Assembly: GCA_018398805.1 (NCBI GenBank)
Contig: JAGFBZ010001572.1
Coordinates: 97,407 to 161,406, forward strand
Direction of reading: 5' to 3'
Source: Hirundichthys speculiger
Lineage: Eukaryota > Chordata > Actinopteri > Beloniformes > Exocoetidae
DNA: 64,000 nucleotides
Shown here in pieces: positions 23,527 through 34,419 of the stretch. Each line of letters starts with the position of its first letter. Position 1 is the first letter of the stretch. Below the pieces are notes generated by a model. That model searched no databases, had not been told where the DNA came from, and saw nothing but the letters and a program-made list of their open reading frames with translations. A program made the position numbers and the translations under genes.

Positions 23527-23834
23527 GTTTGAGGTAATTTATGGGTCACTGGTAGATGTCCGTTAACAGCAACGGTTACGCAATGAGAATTTTCAGAAGT
23601 TTATACGTGACTGAAAGGGGTACCTGGGTTTGGATCAGTCTCATGAAACTGTTGGCCGGGATGATATGGGTCTGTTGACTTGATGTTGATCGAACATGCC
23701 AACGTTTGTACCCACAAACGCAAGCCCATGCAAACTTGGCAAAAAAAAGGGACATGGGAACCATCTTAAATTCTTCATTCCAGCTTGTTTTTTTTCCTTC
23801 TCCTTTAATTTGATAGTCAGATAGAAAACAGCAA

Positions 23835-23950
23835 AGATGGTGCACTACCGCCACCAAGTGGTCAAGAGCTAGAGTTAGTAAGCCTAGTCAGTGGATCCTA
23901 CCAGGTCCGACGCTGTAATGGAGGCAAAAAAGCTGAAAGGACCAAGGAGG
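23835..23950. repeat. Dispersed repeat J, copy 1
   Basis: The block TGCACTACCGCCACCAAGTG ... GTCAGTGGATCCTACCAGG recurs near 51.24-51.35 kb and partly near 29.25-29.34 kb. No terminal repeats seen, so the class is unknown. Confidence 0.6.
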
Positions 23951-24239
23951 GAGATGGCTCCGTTACAGTTCCAGCCTCCTGGATTTTAGATTTCCTCAAT
24001 TATGGAAATCTGCCTTATTCTTAATTTCACACCACAAGCTCGGGCTTGTGATGTCATCCAATGTAAATGACAGGGACGACTGCTCAAGCCTGAGACGCTT
24101 GCGAGGTCACAGAGCAGCAACTAATGAGTACAACACATTGTTGTTTTGCTTTTTTTTTTTTTGAATTTCTTAAGCCTTCTATGGCCAAATCTCACTCAAT
24201 TAGTAAATAAACGATTACCAGTGACCAGTTTCGGGTTTA

Positions 24240-24709
24240 GTGTGTAATCTAAACACAACTAATTTATAGGGGTGTGAAAAAAAATCGATTTGGCAATATA
24301 TCGCGATTTTCAGCCACCCAATATAATATCGTTTTTTCATCTCCTAATATTGATTTTTTAGGAAAGTTGTTTAATTTTCACATTTTAATTGTTTAACATT
24401 TAAATGTGCAAAAACACTAACAATAAACAATAAATAGGTTGTTTTGAAGCAAATAGTTTTGACTCAATTTGTCCTCTGAATGATCAATATCATCTAATGA
24501 ACATATACAGCAACTTGATTTTTCATCTCTACTTTTATTTTTGATATTAACCGGGTAGAATATCGCAATATATCATGATATCGCGATAATATTGTATCAT
24601 GACCAAAGTATCATGATACATATCGTATTGTGAGTTCCTTGCCAATACTCACCCCTACTAATTTATATAATATAAAAGTGGGATCCAGGAGGATTATTTA
24701 AGTTGGTTT
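24240..24709 (+). repeat. Local duplication unit 1 (contains hAT B4)
   Basis: Both this unit and 25970-27110 have AATCTAAACACA before the MITE and ATATAATATAAAAGTGGGATCC then AGGAGGATTATTTAAGTT after it. The MITE sits at the same site. The block was therefore duplicated after MITE insertion. Confidence 0.8.
24267..24657 (+). mobile_element. hAT family B, copy 4
   Basis: TAGGGGTGTG end and inverse TAGGGGTGAGTATTGGCAAGG end, with the perfect duplication CTAATTTA at 24259-24266 and 24658-24665. About 390 bp and non-coding. Confidence 0.9.
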
Positions 24710-25229
24710 TTAGAGGTGGCTAATTAAGAATGTGATACATTCAGGATTAATTATCCATAAAAATAAGCTGCTTGGTTTAATACGTGAATTATTTTTTTTG
24801 CTCAATGCAGATAATGTCATCGGTCAAATGGGCTCGAGTCCAGGTTTTAAATCCTCCAACACTGCGAACCACAACAAATGCCTCGTTGACCTGAATAAAA
24901 TATGTACAAAGTCATGCTCCACGTTTCACAGCTTATCGATCACGTTCAGAAAACCCTGCCAGGACACTCTCAATAGGTGCGTTTCCTGCTCGTGTCACAT
25001 CTGCAAATAAAGCCACTCCTGTGCACCCCCCCCCCCCCCCCCCCCCAATCCAACACGCACACACAGAAAAACCTAGATCTGTAGACACACATGCAGACTC
25101 TGAGACAGACAGATCTGACGTTAGACTTCCTGCTGCAGATGCTGCTAATGCTAACGTGGCTCAGGGCAGAAGGCAACACACATGACAGAGAGACTGCAGA
25201 GGATGGGATAATGGAGGAAAAATACTCAC
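24710..25229. other. Intron just downstream (minus strand) of exon C
   Basis: Unique AT-rich sequence with a C-run at about 25026-25046. No further exon or repeat was recognised. Read on the minus strand it is the start of the intron after exon C. Confidence 0.45.
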
Positions 25230-25276
25230 TCCAGCGTCAGCCCCGGGATCCTCAGCCGCTCCCGCTGGGCTTTCAT
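25230..25276 (-). CDS. mast4: Probable alternative first exon C of MAST gene (partial CDS)
   Basis: The minus strand has ATG at 25276-25274 in a fair initiation context (G at -3) and encodes MKAQRERLRIPGLTL plus GA. It ends at 25230 directly before the strong donor GTGAGTATT. The exon ends in phase 2, the same as MAST exons B and D, and would complete its last codon with the first base of the shared MAST exon. It lies on the same strand, between exons B and D, inside a CpG-rich block with promoter motifs. I do not recognise the peptide from a named MAST isoform, so gene membership is inferred from strand, phase and location. The frame stays open upstream to an ATG at 25534, and a C/T-rich stretch ending in CAG just before 25399 could make a longer internal form. 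Confidence 0.55.
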
Positions 25277-25780
25277 GGCTGAACCGCGCTCGCCTGCTCT
25301 ATTGTGGTCATGATACGCGTTCAGGCTGCCCCTCACCTCCTGCACCGACGAAAACCCAGCCGCCACAAAGCGATGAGACGGATTGGTTTTCTCTCCCCCC
25401 TGCAAGAAGGGAGGGGGTGAAGGGAGGGGAGGGAGGGGAGGGGGCCGCGGGTCTTGTTTTGGTTTCTCCACGTTCCACCTTGACGCTGTCAAACGAGATC
25501 CCAGCTGCCGGTGGAGGGCACGGAGGCAGGACAATACCCCCCCTCCCCTCCCCTAACACACGCCCCCCTGCTCCTGCTAAGCGCATGCCCCCCCCCCCTC
25601 TCCCTCTCCTCCCCTTCCCCACCACCCGGTGACTTGCTAATATAGCAGAAAACGCACGTAACAAAACTCCCCCTGCGTGTCGCCACCTTGACAGACCGAA
25701 CGCGACGGACGCACCGCGCGACGCAATGTGACCGCGATGACGTCATCTCTGAAACAGAAACGCGCTGCACCACCGGCTCG
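25277..25780 (-). promoter_or_regulatory. CpG-rich promoter candidate upstream of exon C
   Basis: CpG-dense and C/T-rich block immediately 5' of exon C on the minus strand. It contains a CCAATC box at 25386-25381, about 105 bp before the ATG, G/C-box-like CCCCTCCC runs, and a full CRE palindrome (separate entry). No TATA box at a convincing place, as usual for CpG promoters. Confidence 0.6.
25738..25745. promoter_or_regulatory. CRE (TGACGTCA)
   Basis: Perfect 8-bp CREB/ATF site in the CpG-rich block about 460 bp upstream of the exon-C ATG. Full CREs in CpG islands are often functional, but activity is not shown by sequence alone. Confidence 0.6.
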
Positions 25781-25997
25781 TCCCACATCCGTCAGAGATC
25801 AGAGTCAACAGATAAACAGGTGAAGCATAATTCTGCTGCAGCTCATCCAACGACTCAGGAGTTCATGTCGTGGATTTTTAACTACTATTTTGTTACCAGG
25901 CTTTCTGCCCTTCTGAGCTCCAGTCAGTAGCTTTAATGATTTATTGTATTCAGTTGAAATTCAATTAAATCTAAACACACTAATGATAACTAATTTA

Positions 25998-27058
25998 TAG
26001 GGGTGTGAAAAAATCGATTTGGAAAATATATCGCGATTTTCAGCTGCCCAATACAATGGTACCTCTACTTACGAACGTCTCTAGATACGAAATTTTCAGG
26101 TTACGAAATGCATCAACGGGAAAATTTGCCTCTTGTCACGAAAGAAATTTCAGGATACGAAAGGCAAAAATACAGTAGCGCTGCTACTCGCAGCTCCTAC
26201 AGAATGTAAACATACTTGTCGGCTCTGTATCTCGGTTTGAAAGCGGTGCGTCGCTTAGCATCTTCCTGGCATCCCATTGGCTAGGAGGGCCCCTTGTCTG
26301 TATGAGCGTAACCCAGCAACCCAGGTAAACAAACAATTTTTTGTTTTTGCCAGCGTTTATCTGTGTTCAAGATACCTCAAAAGGTTATGGATGGATTTTT
26401 ATTAAACTTTCAAGAGTTGTCAGAAATGTGAAAAGGAAGAACCGATTTCATTTTGGGTGTGATCCGGAAGAAATCCTGGATTCTGGATCACTTTCAAATT
26501 TTCGCTAATTGTTGCGCTCGGTGGAGGTCTGCGCTCTCTGAGTGCTTTTCTAGTTCTGACATGTATTTCTTACAGGTTTTCATGTCCTTTCATGTATTAT
26601 TTACACATTTTTAAAATTTATAAAAATTATGTTCGAATTTTGGGGACTTGGAACGGATTAGGGCATTTACATGGTAAGTTTCTACTTACGAAAGTTTCAG
26701 GTTACGAAACTACTTCCAGAACCAATTAATTTCGTAAGTAGAGGCACTACTGTATAATATCGATTTTTCAGCTCCTAATATTGATTTTTTTAGATTGTTT
26801 AATTTTCACATTTAAATTGTTTAAAATTTAAATGTGCAAAAACACTAATAATAAAGAATAAATAGGTTGTTTTGAAGAAAATAATTTTGACTCAATTGTC
26901 CTCTGAATGATCAATATCATCTGATGAACATATACAGCAATTAGATTTTTCATCTCTACTTTTAATTTTGATATTAACTGGGTAGAATATCGCAATAAAT
27001 CGTGATTGGTATCATGATGCATATCGTATTGCGAGGTCCTTGCCAATACTCACCACTA
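25998..27058 (+). mobile_element. hAT family B, copy 5, interrupted by G1
   Basis: TAGGGGTGTG end and inverse TAGTGGTGAGTATTGGCAAGG end. Flanks CTAATTTA (25990-25997) and CTAAATTA (27059-27066) match at 7 of 8. It is the duplicate of B4, carrying a nested element at 26054-26752. Confidence 0.88.
26054..26752 (+). mobile_element. pogo/Tigger-like element family G, copy 1 (nested in B5)
   Basis: The left end is CAATGGTACCTCTACTTACG and the right end inverse is CAGTAGTGCCTCTACTTACG, with TA on both sides (26052-26053 and 26753-26754). TA targets and CAGT..TACCTC ends fit the pogo/Tigger branch of Tc1/mariner. No transposase. A single copy of the TCGCTTAGCATCTTCCTGGC unit lies at about 26252-26272. 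Confidence 0.85.
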
Positions 27059-27110
27059 CTAAATTATATAATATAAAAGTGGGATCCAGGAGGATTATTT
27101 AAGTTCGTTA

Positions 27111-28000
27111 TTCATAACTTATTCATAGCCTCAGGTGACGCAAAACATTGTGCTGACCACCGCAGGGATTTAAACCACCACTTATTCAAAATCACCTCCA
27201 TCAAACTTGACGTGCACTCATTGTTGTAGAAACTCTTTCATGCAGGAAAATCAACTTCTACGTAAGTCAACATGAATCGGTGACTCACCAGCGGGAAATT
27301 GCCTCCGAGTGTGAACTGCAGAATAACAAAGGAGGCAGGTCATCATACATAATTTGGCACCGCGTGCAGTTAGCTGCGAGTGACTCACCGCCGACGCAGC
27401 AGATAATTGATCTATGACGACGCGTTGACCAGACAAACATTCATCCGTCGAGTCTACCAGCGACTTCTGTGTTGCAGCGAACACGTGTGGATGTCATCGC
27501 TTTAACCACACAATGAGGAACCTGAGGCAGGCGGGGGGAGCTCGAGACCGAGGTGGTGCTGAGCTCTGAGGACTTCAGCCGGGTCGTGTTCTTATCAACA
27601 GTCCTAGAAAGATCCACCGAGCCGACCTCTGTTTTTGTAATCTTTTTCTCTGAGGAAAAAAAAAGGTTTTTCTATGCGCTGCAAAAGATGAAGGAACTCT
27701 TCAATGGATCGATACAAGCATTAATAAGTCCATGGATTACACAGATTTACAGAAGGTATCAAACTTTAACGACAGCAAAATAAGATTACTGGTATTTTTT
27801 TTCCACTTTTCAGAGATTTAAAATAAAAGGCCCGAGTCTGGGCAGCCTTGGGTTTGACATCTTGTGAACGTTTCCTATAATGTCTTGACTTATTTTGAAT
27901 TAAAAAAACAATAAACCTACAAGCCATGAGGTGGCTGAAACCGGGCTAAACATGTGATTGACGCGTTCACGGGCTACTTGCCAGTTAAATAATTAGATTC
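27111..28000. other. Unique intronic sequence
   Basis: No gene or interspersed repeat recognised. Open frames at 27251-27783 have no known motif. Confidence 0.45.
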
Positions 28001-28609
28001 CACTGTTAACTGTTTAACCGTTAACCGGTAACAGTAACTCTAACCGATTAATACTAACAGTCAATTTTGTTTTTAAGCTACGTAATTCAATCAACTCATG
28101 GGGGCGTGTCGACAGGTGCAACAGGCCTCTGATTGGTCAATTCTACATCTGCGTAGAAAAAAGCGCGTCATCGAAAAAATGAGGAAGTACCCACATCTGT
28201 ACGATTCTGGTTCTCCACACTACAAAGACAGCACATATTCTAGTAATTCATGGAGGGAGATAGTGATGAATGTGGGTCTGGATACGGCCGAGACGGTGAG
28301 GAAGTGAAAAAACACAAGAGATAAGTTTAGTAAGTTTAGCTAGTTCGTGATTGTTGCTCTTGTGTTGTGGCGTGGAATAACATAGCAGAGACCGCGCTAG
28401 TATAAATCAAAAGTGACGGCGGCATCTCTGCGACAAGCTGACGGCGACACATTACCGCGAGAGTAAACACGAGGAAGTGTCCGCATGCGTCCACGACAAC
28501 GAGCGCAACATCGCGGCAGCCAACCCTCCCGGACTTATCGGTTAACGGTTATTAATCGTTAAAGGGCATCGGTTAACGGTCATAAAAAAATCCAAAATGT
28601 GCATCCCTA
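28001..28609 (+). mobile_element. hAT family D, copy 1 with MADF-domain cargo
   Basis: The left region (GTAACAGTAACTCTAACCG through GGGGGCGTGTCGACAGGTGC) is the same as the inverse right end of D2 at 49.1-50.0 kb. The right end inverse TAGGGATGCACATTTTGG with TTAACCGTTA words matches the other D2 end. The first roughly 20 bp of the left end are altered and no target duplication was found. Between these shared ends the interior differs completely from D2 and encodes a MADF-type domain. Confidence 0.78.
28098..28307 (+). CDS. MADF-domain fragment inside hAT D1 (69 codons)
   Basis: The frame starts with element-derived MGACRQVQ, also encoded by D2, then reads through RKKRVIEKMRKYPHLYDSG, SPHYKDSTYSSNSWREIV and MNVGLDTAETVRK to a stop. 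K-x-x-P-x-L-Y-D and Y-K-D...S-W-x-E-I are the hallmark spacing of the MADF (Myb/SANT-like) DNA-binding fold. Only the first half of the domain is present. GTGAGG at 28293-28298, at the end of the homologous part, looks like a splice donor, suggesting one exon of a host or Harbinger-type MADF gene was captured. Whether it is expressed is unknown. Confidence 0.68.
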   Translation: MGACRQVQQASDWSILHLRRKKRVIEKMRKYPHLYDSGSPHYKDSTYSSNSWREIVMNVGLDTAETVRK

Positions 28610-29822
28610 CACAGGTCAGTTGCAATAATACTCCAAAAGTGGGTTTATTTACACCACACAAAAACCCGTCCAAAATGCACGATTCCATGATAAATACAAT
28701 GCAGCGGTATATTCCTTGACAAGTGCATAAAAATACCCAAATTAACTTGTATGCTCCCTCATCAAGCCGGAAACTAACACACCTGATTATCCCCAGTGCC
28801 ATACACGTTAAAAAGACACACCATTTCCGCTCCATAGGCAGGTGGAGCCGCCTACTGGGCAATATAGAAATTGAATGAACCCAACATAGGAAATGTAAAT
28901 AAACAGAATATGGCACTAAATCATATAAATTGGCTCGAACAGTTCCTGTAATATCTCCGTGTCTTTGGGTTGGTTTCCATCAGCGGGGGTAGTTTTACGA
29001 GGCCCGGCCCACTGGCTTTTATCCATTACCAGACACGGCATCATGGGAAACGGTTGACTGGGTACGCTGTAGGCAGGAGACGTCGTAGTTCAGTCGGCTC
29101 AGTGTCATTCACGTTTGTCGTGATGTACGCAACCAGAATGACAGAAATCGTCTGAGTTCTTTAATGTAGATCTTCTTGTTCCAGTTCGTGTTTCTTCTTT
29201 GTCCTCGTCTTCTGACCTTTGCTGACAGCTGAGTAGCAGAGGACGTGGCGCACGAGCTCCACCAGGTGGCACGGAGTGGTACTTTGCAGAGTCACTGGAT
29301 CCTGCCAGGTCCGTCGCTTCGATGGAGACGCGACGGCAGGTCAGCTGGGTCACAGCGCCAGACTCCACGCTTTTATCCTGGACCGCCACTGAAGGAAACC
29401 AGGCTTCTCAAGTTTTTTTTTTTTCCCCCATTCTTCTTCCAAAGGGTTTTTCGTTGTTAATAATCTAGAAAATTGGATCTTAACATTGGTTTGGCGTCGG
29501 TAATTACATCGGACACAAGACGGTCCTGGGGATCGCACGGACGTTCCTTCAGTTGGAGGGTAACCGACTCCACCTGCCCGCATCATCTGCATAATCCACT
29601 CAAGGACTTTTGTTTACGTTAAAATATCACTTTCAGTTTCGTCTAAACATTTGCTTACTTTTGCCAAGCGACGTAAAGCTGCAGCGCGCCTGGTGTTGGC
29701 AAAAACCGGACGAAGCTAGCTCCGAGCCCCGTCTCAGTCGGGCGCTGCGCATCGTTAACAGTCACCGTCACATGACGAAACATCACAGCAGAAGCGACCA
29801 TCGCGCTCAAGAAAGCAATGAC
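28610..29822. other. Unique intronic sequence with dispersed repeat J copy 2
   Basis: At about 29245-29340 the words CCACCAGGTGGC and GTCACTGGATCCTGCCAGG then TCCGTCGC match repeat J. The 124-codon minus frame at 28542-28916 overlaps the end of hAT D1 and has no recognised domain. Nothing else was identified. Confidence 0.5.
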
Positions 29823-30201
29823 TAGGGGTGTGAAAAAAATAGATTTGGCAATATATCTCAATTTTTGACCGCCCAATATAATATCGATTTTTCAGCTCCT
29901 AATATCGATTTTTTAGGAAAATGGTTTAATTTTCACATTTAAATTGTTTAAAATTTAAATGTGCAAAAACACTAATAATAAACAATAAATAGGTTGTTTT
30001 GAAGCAAATAGTTTTGACTCAATTTGTCCTCTGAATGATCAATATCATCTGATGAACATATACAGCAACTTGATTTTTCATCTCTACTTTTAATTTTGAT
30101 ATTAACTGGGTAGAATATCACAATATATCGCGATAATATATCGTAACCTAAGTATCCTGATACATATCGTATTGCGAGGTCCTTGCCAATACTCACCCCT
30201 A
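29823..30201 (+). mobile_element. hAT family B, copy 6
   Basis: TAGGGGTGTG end and inverse TAGGGGTGAGTATTGGCAAGG end, with the perfect duplication GCAATGAC at 29815-29822 and 30202-30209. About 380 bp, intact-looking MITE. Confidence 0.92.
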
Positions 30202-30209
30202 GCAATGAC

Positions 30210-31550
30210 GGAGGAGAAAATGAGCGAGTGACTGAAACAGACACCTAATAAAAGTAAATGTTAGACAGCGTAAAACTGATTTAATCTTCACTGCCTACAG
30301 GGGGAGCCCAAGGCACTAAAAACTACAAAAAATACATCTGTGTTGCTTTAAAGTACAAACAGAGCAAACAGAGACCAGAAACCGCCTCTTCTTGTTCAAA
30401 CTCTTCACTTCATTCCAAAGAGTTAGCTAAAGAAACAAAGATAAATAAAACGCGTATCACAGAATAATTCAAAAGCAATCATTTATAAACGTATGCATTT
30501 TTCAGATCAGGTCCATTTCACCTCGGTTTGGTGAACCGTTCACAGTCAGAGGAGCCGCTGCTCCACAGACGCATGAAAAACATTTTACCGACATGTTTTA
30601 ACTCGCCTCCGGGTTCACATTCATGCACACAAAAATTCAGGAGCAGCTGCAGCATTTTTTTCTTTTTTTACGAGCTCGTCAAATTCATCTGGACAGATGT
30701 GCAGACCCCTGGTACCAAGGTTCAAATGTGAACAACACACCGACTTTCCCACTAAAACATTTAAAACCCACACACACCAACATATTTGTTTCAGCTCCCA
30801 TTAACAATATAAATGAGTTGTTTTTTTAAAAATTACATCCCAAATGAGACCAGCCTGGTTTATTAAGTTTGTCTGAATCAGGCGAGAAGAAGATTGAGTG
30901 GACAAAATGAAATACAAAGACCGAAGGAAAAAATTGATTTCAGACTGAACATGTTTTAATTTAATTATCGTTGAATCAATGCGCCTTTGATGTGTGAAAG
31001 AAACTTCATTCGGCCTGAAGGCGTCGGTTTGTTTTAATCCAAGTCTGCAGATTTATTAAAACAGTCCATCTAAACATCTTCCAGCATCAGCAGAAGCTGG
31101 GATCATTTCCCATCACAGTCATCCTTCAAAACGCAGGCCGAGGTGTCACTTAGTGAAAAGATTAAGACATCAAATGAAACATAAAAAATAAAGAATAGTG
31201 CATAAATAGAGCTCAAGGCGAGCCATTAGAGAACGAGAACTCTATAAAAGAATTGATGTAAAGGCAAGATTCGGCTGATTCAACTCTTCAGGAGGGTGTG
31301 AGGCTGGTAATTTATTAATTTAGATGATTTAAAAAGGTTTTTTAATTAAAAGTATTTAACTGCTACCATACATGAAGTAAGAAAAAACAGTGTGGTTTAC
31401 TGTTCAGCTTCCTTCTTTTTTGCTCCAGTGAATCATGTTTCCGTCTCTCTGTCCCACCAACCAACTCATATCCTCTGGTCCAACCAGCTCCATCTCCATC
31501 CTCCCACCAGAACCTTCAGCACTGAGCCGATCCTCTCACCTTCTCAGCTC
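30210..31550. other. Unique AT-rich intronic sequence
   Basis: No gene or repeat with ends recognised. Confidence 0.45.
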
Positions 31551-31677
31551 CCAGCAGCTCCCAGCAGCTCCCAGCAGCTCCCAGCAGCTCCCAGCAGCTC
31601 CCAGCAGCTCCCAGCAGCTCCCAGCAGCTCCCAGCAGGTCCCAGCAGGTCCCAGCAGGTCCCAGCAGGTCCCAGCAG
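31551..31677. repeat. 10-bp minisatellite (CCAGCAGCTC)n
   Basis: Eight exact CCAGCAGCTC units (31551-31630) are followed by four CCAGCAGGTC units (31631-31670) and a partial unit. The repeat is open in several frames on both strands, which explains the long S/Q/P- and L/G/A-rich frames here; I do not regard them as genes. Confidence 0.95.
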
Positions 31678-33626
31678 GAGCCTGGTGACCTGTGCTGGTC
31701 TGTGCTGGTGCTCCTGAAAAAGCACGTCCACGTGTAATGGCGCAGTGCAGCCACTCGGGGGCAGCGTCAGAGCCATGAGGATCAATCTGAGGTGAGGTGC
31801 TGCTGATTGTTTGGGCCACCGTGGTGATTTTTGGTGCATTTGCAGTGAAACAGAGAATTGAATCACAGACACGGACTAGATTTGAGGTGGAGTGACAGTT
31901 AAAATGATGAGCACCGTCATGATGGACTTCATAAACATTTGTGGTGAACACAGGCACCATTTCATGCCTAATAAAATGTAGAGCTGTTAAAGCATGAGGG
32001 TTTTTTTTCACTACAGATTCGATAAAGACAGAAAAGAGGGAGCTAAATGTGAGAAAAATATTATTTTCTTTGCTTGAAAGCACTATTTTTCTGGCTGTCC
32101 AAGTAACTGCCAATCAAAACCTCAGCTATGATGCATCATATCACCTCTGCCCAGCGTCATGTCGCGGTGGACAGCAGGCAGCACCAAGCTTCAAGACCGA
32201 TTTTAAAAGAAGCCCGACGACGAACAGGAGGAGGCGGGACGAGGCGTGGGCCGACATCGATGGCACTTTAGAAATCAATTTACTGGACGTGGACGTCAAC
32301 AAACTTCATCTGAATGAGAAAAAAGTAACGAACGGGGACAAAACTGGACTTTATTTTACAGAATTGTTCATTATTGTTGTTTTTACTGTTTGAAAACATC
32401 TTTTTTTTTTCCCAAGGTACAATTATGCTCCAAACGCCACAGTAAAGGAAGATGAAAACAACTTATCTGTATTTTATTCCATATTTTTAGCTGGTTATTT
32501 TGATATAATTTGATAGTTTGTTTTCTACTGTTTCATTTCATTTCTACTGCTTTTTTTTTTTTTAAAGCAGCGTACACTGAAACACTGAATAAATATTCAT
32601 ATTTAAGGATGTAGTAAATGATGCATAAATTTACTTAAATAAATCATAAAACTGATTAAGGGCTGCATCTTAATCAGATGGAGATTCTTAGACTTTAATA
32701 ATCAGAAAGCTGATTAATACATCAAAAAAAAAAAGAATAAAAAACAAAAAGAAGAACGAGGCTGTAACGACACGTAAAAGAGCAAAAATATCTTTAAGAA
32801 AAATACATTTAGGTTGTGGAACATTGACATCTTTCTCAACAGAGAGAACCTTCACAGCAGCGATCGAGCTGATTGAGTTCAGCTGACAGCATCTGTTAAA
32901 CCAACTGAAACACAACCTGCAGTCAACAGGTCAGACTGACATTTCTGTCCAACGGAAAAGCGCCGTCGCTCCGAGTCAAGACGGCTGATGACGGGAAACA
33001 CGACCCAAAACAATCCGGCATGTGCGTCCTGAGGCCACTTTACAAAATGATTAATCTCCAGTTATTTGACTGAACCTCGCAGAAGACCTCCAGACGGGTT
33101 ATAATTATCCCTGCACTTTGATGACTCCTGCTGAAAATGATCTCCAAATGTAAATGTGCAATCCGACGCGCGACGCGGCCCTGGAAGAGGAGATCCAGCG
33201 GCGAATGCTCCGGTATTTAATTAGAAAGGCTTCCAGTTAATGACCTCAAACGTTCAGCAGATGGCTCTCTGTCACAGGAAAACCTCCCACTTCCTCCCAT
33301 CGCAGAACAAACGCAGATGTGGAGCCTTGAAACCGTCACGTCCAGGTTTTACTCGCCACTGAGACTCAGGTGGACATCAAGTTATCTCTCAATCAGACAA
33401 ACCTACGGTGATGAGTTTGAGGCAGTCACGTCAGCTATGTCAGAGCCACACAGCATTATTATGGTAATGTTGTAAAAATATTACTAATAGTGCATATTAG
33501 CTTACCAATAATTGATTGAGGTTCTAGTTAGCCAGTTTTACAACACTTTAAAAGCACTTGACAATCGGACAGAAGGTGCAAGTGGATTTAATCTCCATTT
33601 GTATACAAGCAGAGATGGTCATTGTA
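31678..33626. other. Unique intronic sequence
   Basis: No gene recognised. The AT-rich block at about 33090-33270 (TTTAATTAGAAAGGCTTCCA region) is free of repeats and resembles conserved non-coding sequence in texture only. Confidence 0.45.
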
Positions 33627-33634
33627 ACTCATAG

Positions 33635-34252
33635 TAGTGCTGGGCGATATGAAAAAAATCATATCACGATATGGACTATTTTATATCACGATAACGATAT
33701 ATATCACAATATACCATAATAAAGTATGTTTTCAGTTATTCTCTGAAAAGTCTGACAAAAATTTCATTGCTAACTTTTTAACTTTATTTTGAAAGGACAT
33801 TTAGCTGAACTGTCACAAACATACATTTTAGTGCAGCAAAAACAGGTAGGTACAGAGGTACAGTAGCTTTCACATTTTTTTAAAGTGCACAACAGTTTCT
33901 GAGAGGAAAAACACATTTTTGCACTGAAGTTCAGCTATAAAAAATAAACACAAATTATTTTTCAACTTTCTGAAATCTGTAACCTTGTAGTGCAAAGTTT
34001 GCAAACCAATATAAAGTGTCTAAAGTAAACATCAGGGTTGAAGAGAACTCTGTTTAAGGCATTAACCATGAATAAAAGTGTAGAAGTAAATATGTTTCTA
34101 TCAAATTTATCATTGCAGGTTATTTAATTACATATTTGCTGTAATAATTGATAAAATTAGGTTAGAAATGATAGAAACGATAGAAGAGAAATGGCACGAT
34201 ACACACTTTTCTATCGTCCCCACGATATGTATCGTCATATTGCCCAGCACTA
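33635..34252 (+). mobile_element. hAT-type MITE family A, copy A3
   Basis: TAGTGCTGGGCGATATG end and inverse TAGTGCTGGGCAATATGACG end, with the perfect duplication ACTCATAG at 33627-33634 and 34253-34260. The right duplication contains the first three bases (TAG) of the adjoining family-C end, so A3 inserted exactly across that boundary. Confidence 0.92.
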
Positions 34253-34257
34253 ACTCA

Positions 34258-34312
34258 TAGGGGTGCACGATAACTATCAGCCTGATAGTTATCAGAAATT
34301 ATGACGTTATTT
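34258..34312 (+). mobile_element. hAT family C terminal fragment
   Basis: TAGGGGTGCACGATAACTAT to ATTATGACGTTATT is a left-end piece of family C. It is separated from the main copy at 34420 by an A-rich run and the 93-bp flank repeat. Confidence 0.75.
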
Positions 34313-34326
34313 AAAAAAAAACAAAA

Positions 34327-34419
34327 AAAAGAAATGGCTGCTTTCTGTCAGGCTGAACCGCTATTATTGGTCACTAGAGGTTTTTCTGCAGCTACATATG
34401 CAGTATTTGGAGCAGCAAT
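34327..34419 (+). repeat. Flank repeat shared with 15422-15505
   Basis: GGCTGCTTTCTGTCAGGCTG ... GGAGCAGCAAT parallels the sequence before hAT C2 with a few substitutions. Confidence 0.75.

Larger units (their letters stand above)
25970..27110 (+). repeat. Local duplication unit 2 (contains hAT B5 and G1)
   Basis: Partner of 24240-24709. The left flank has a small extra insertion (ACTAATGATA) relative to unit 1, and the right flank is nearly identical up to TTTAAGTT. Unit 2 is longer because a pogo-like element entered the MITE afterwards. Confidence 0.8.

Noticed and set aside
28542..28916. 124-codon minus frame with hydrophobic segments
   Set aside because: It runs from unique sequence into the hAT D1 end and shows no known domain or start context.
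31544..32113. Long repetitive minus-strand frame
   Set aside because: Created by the 10-bp minisatellite, which is open in several frames.
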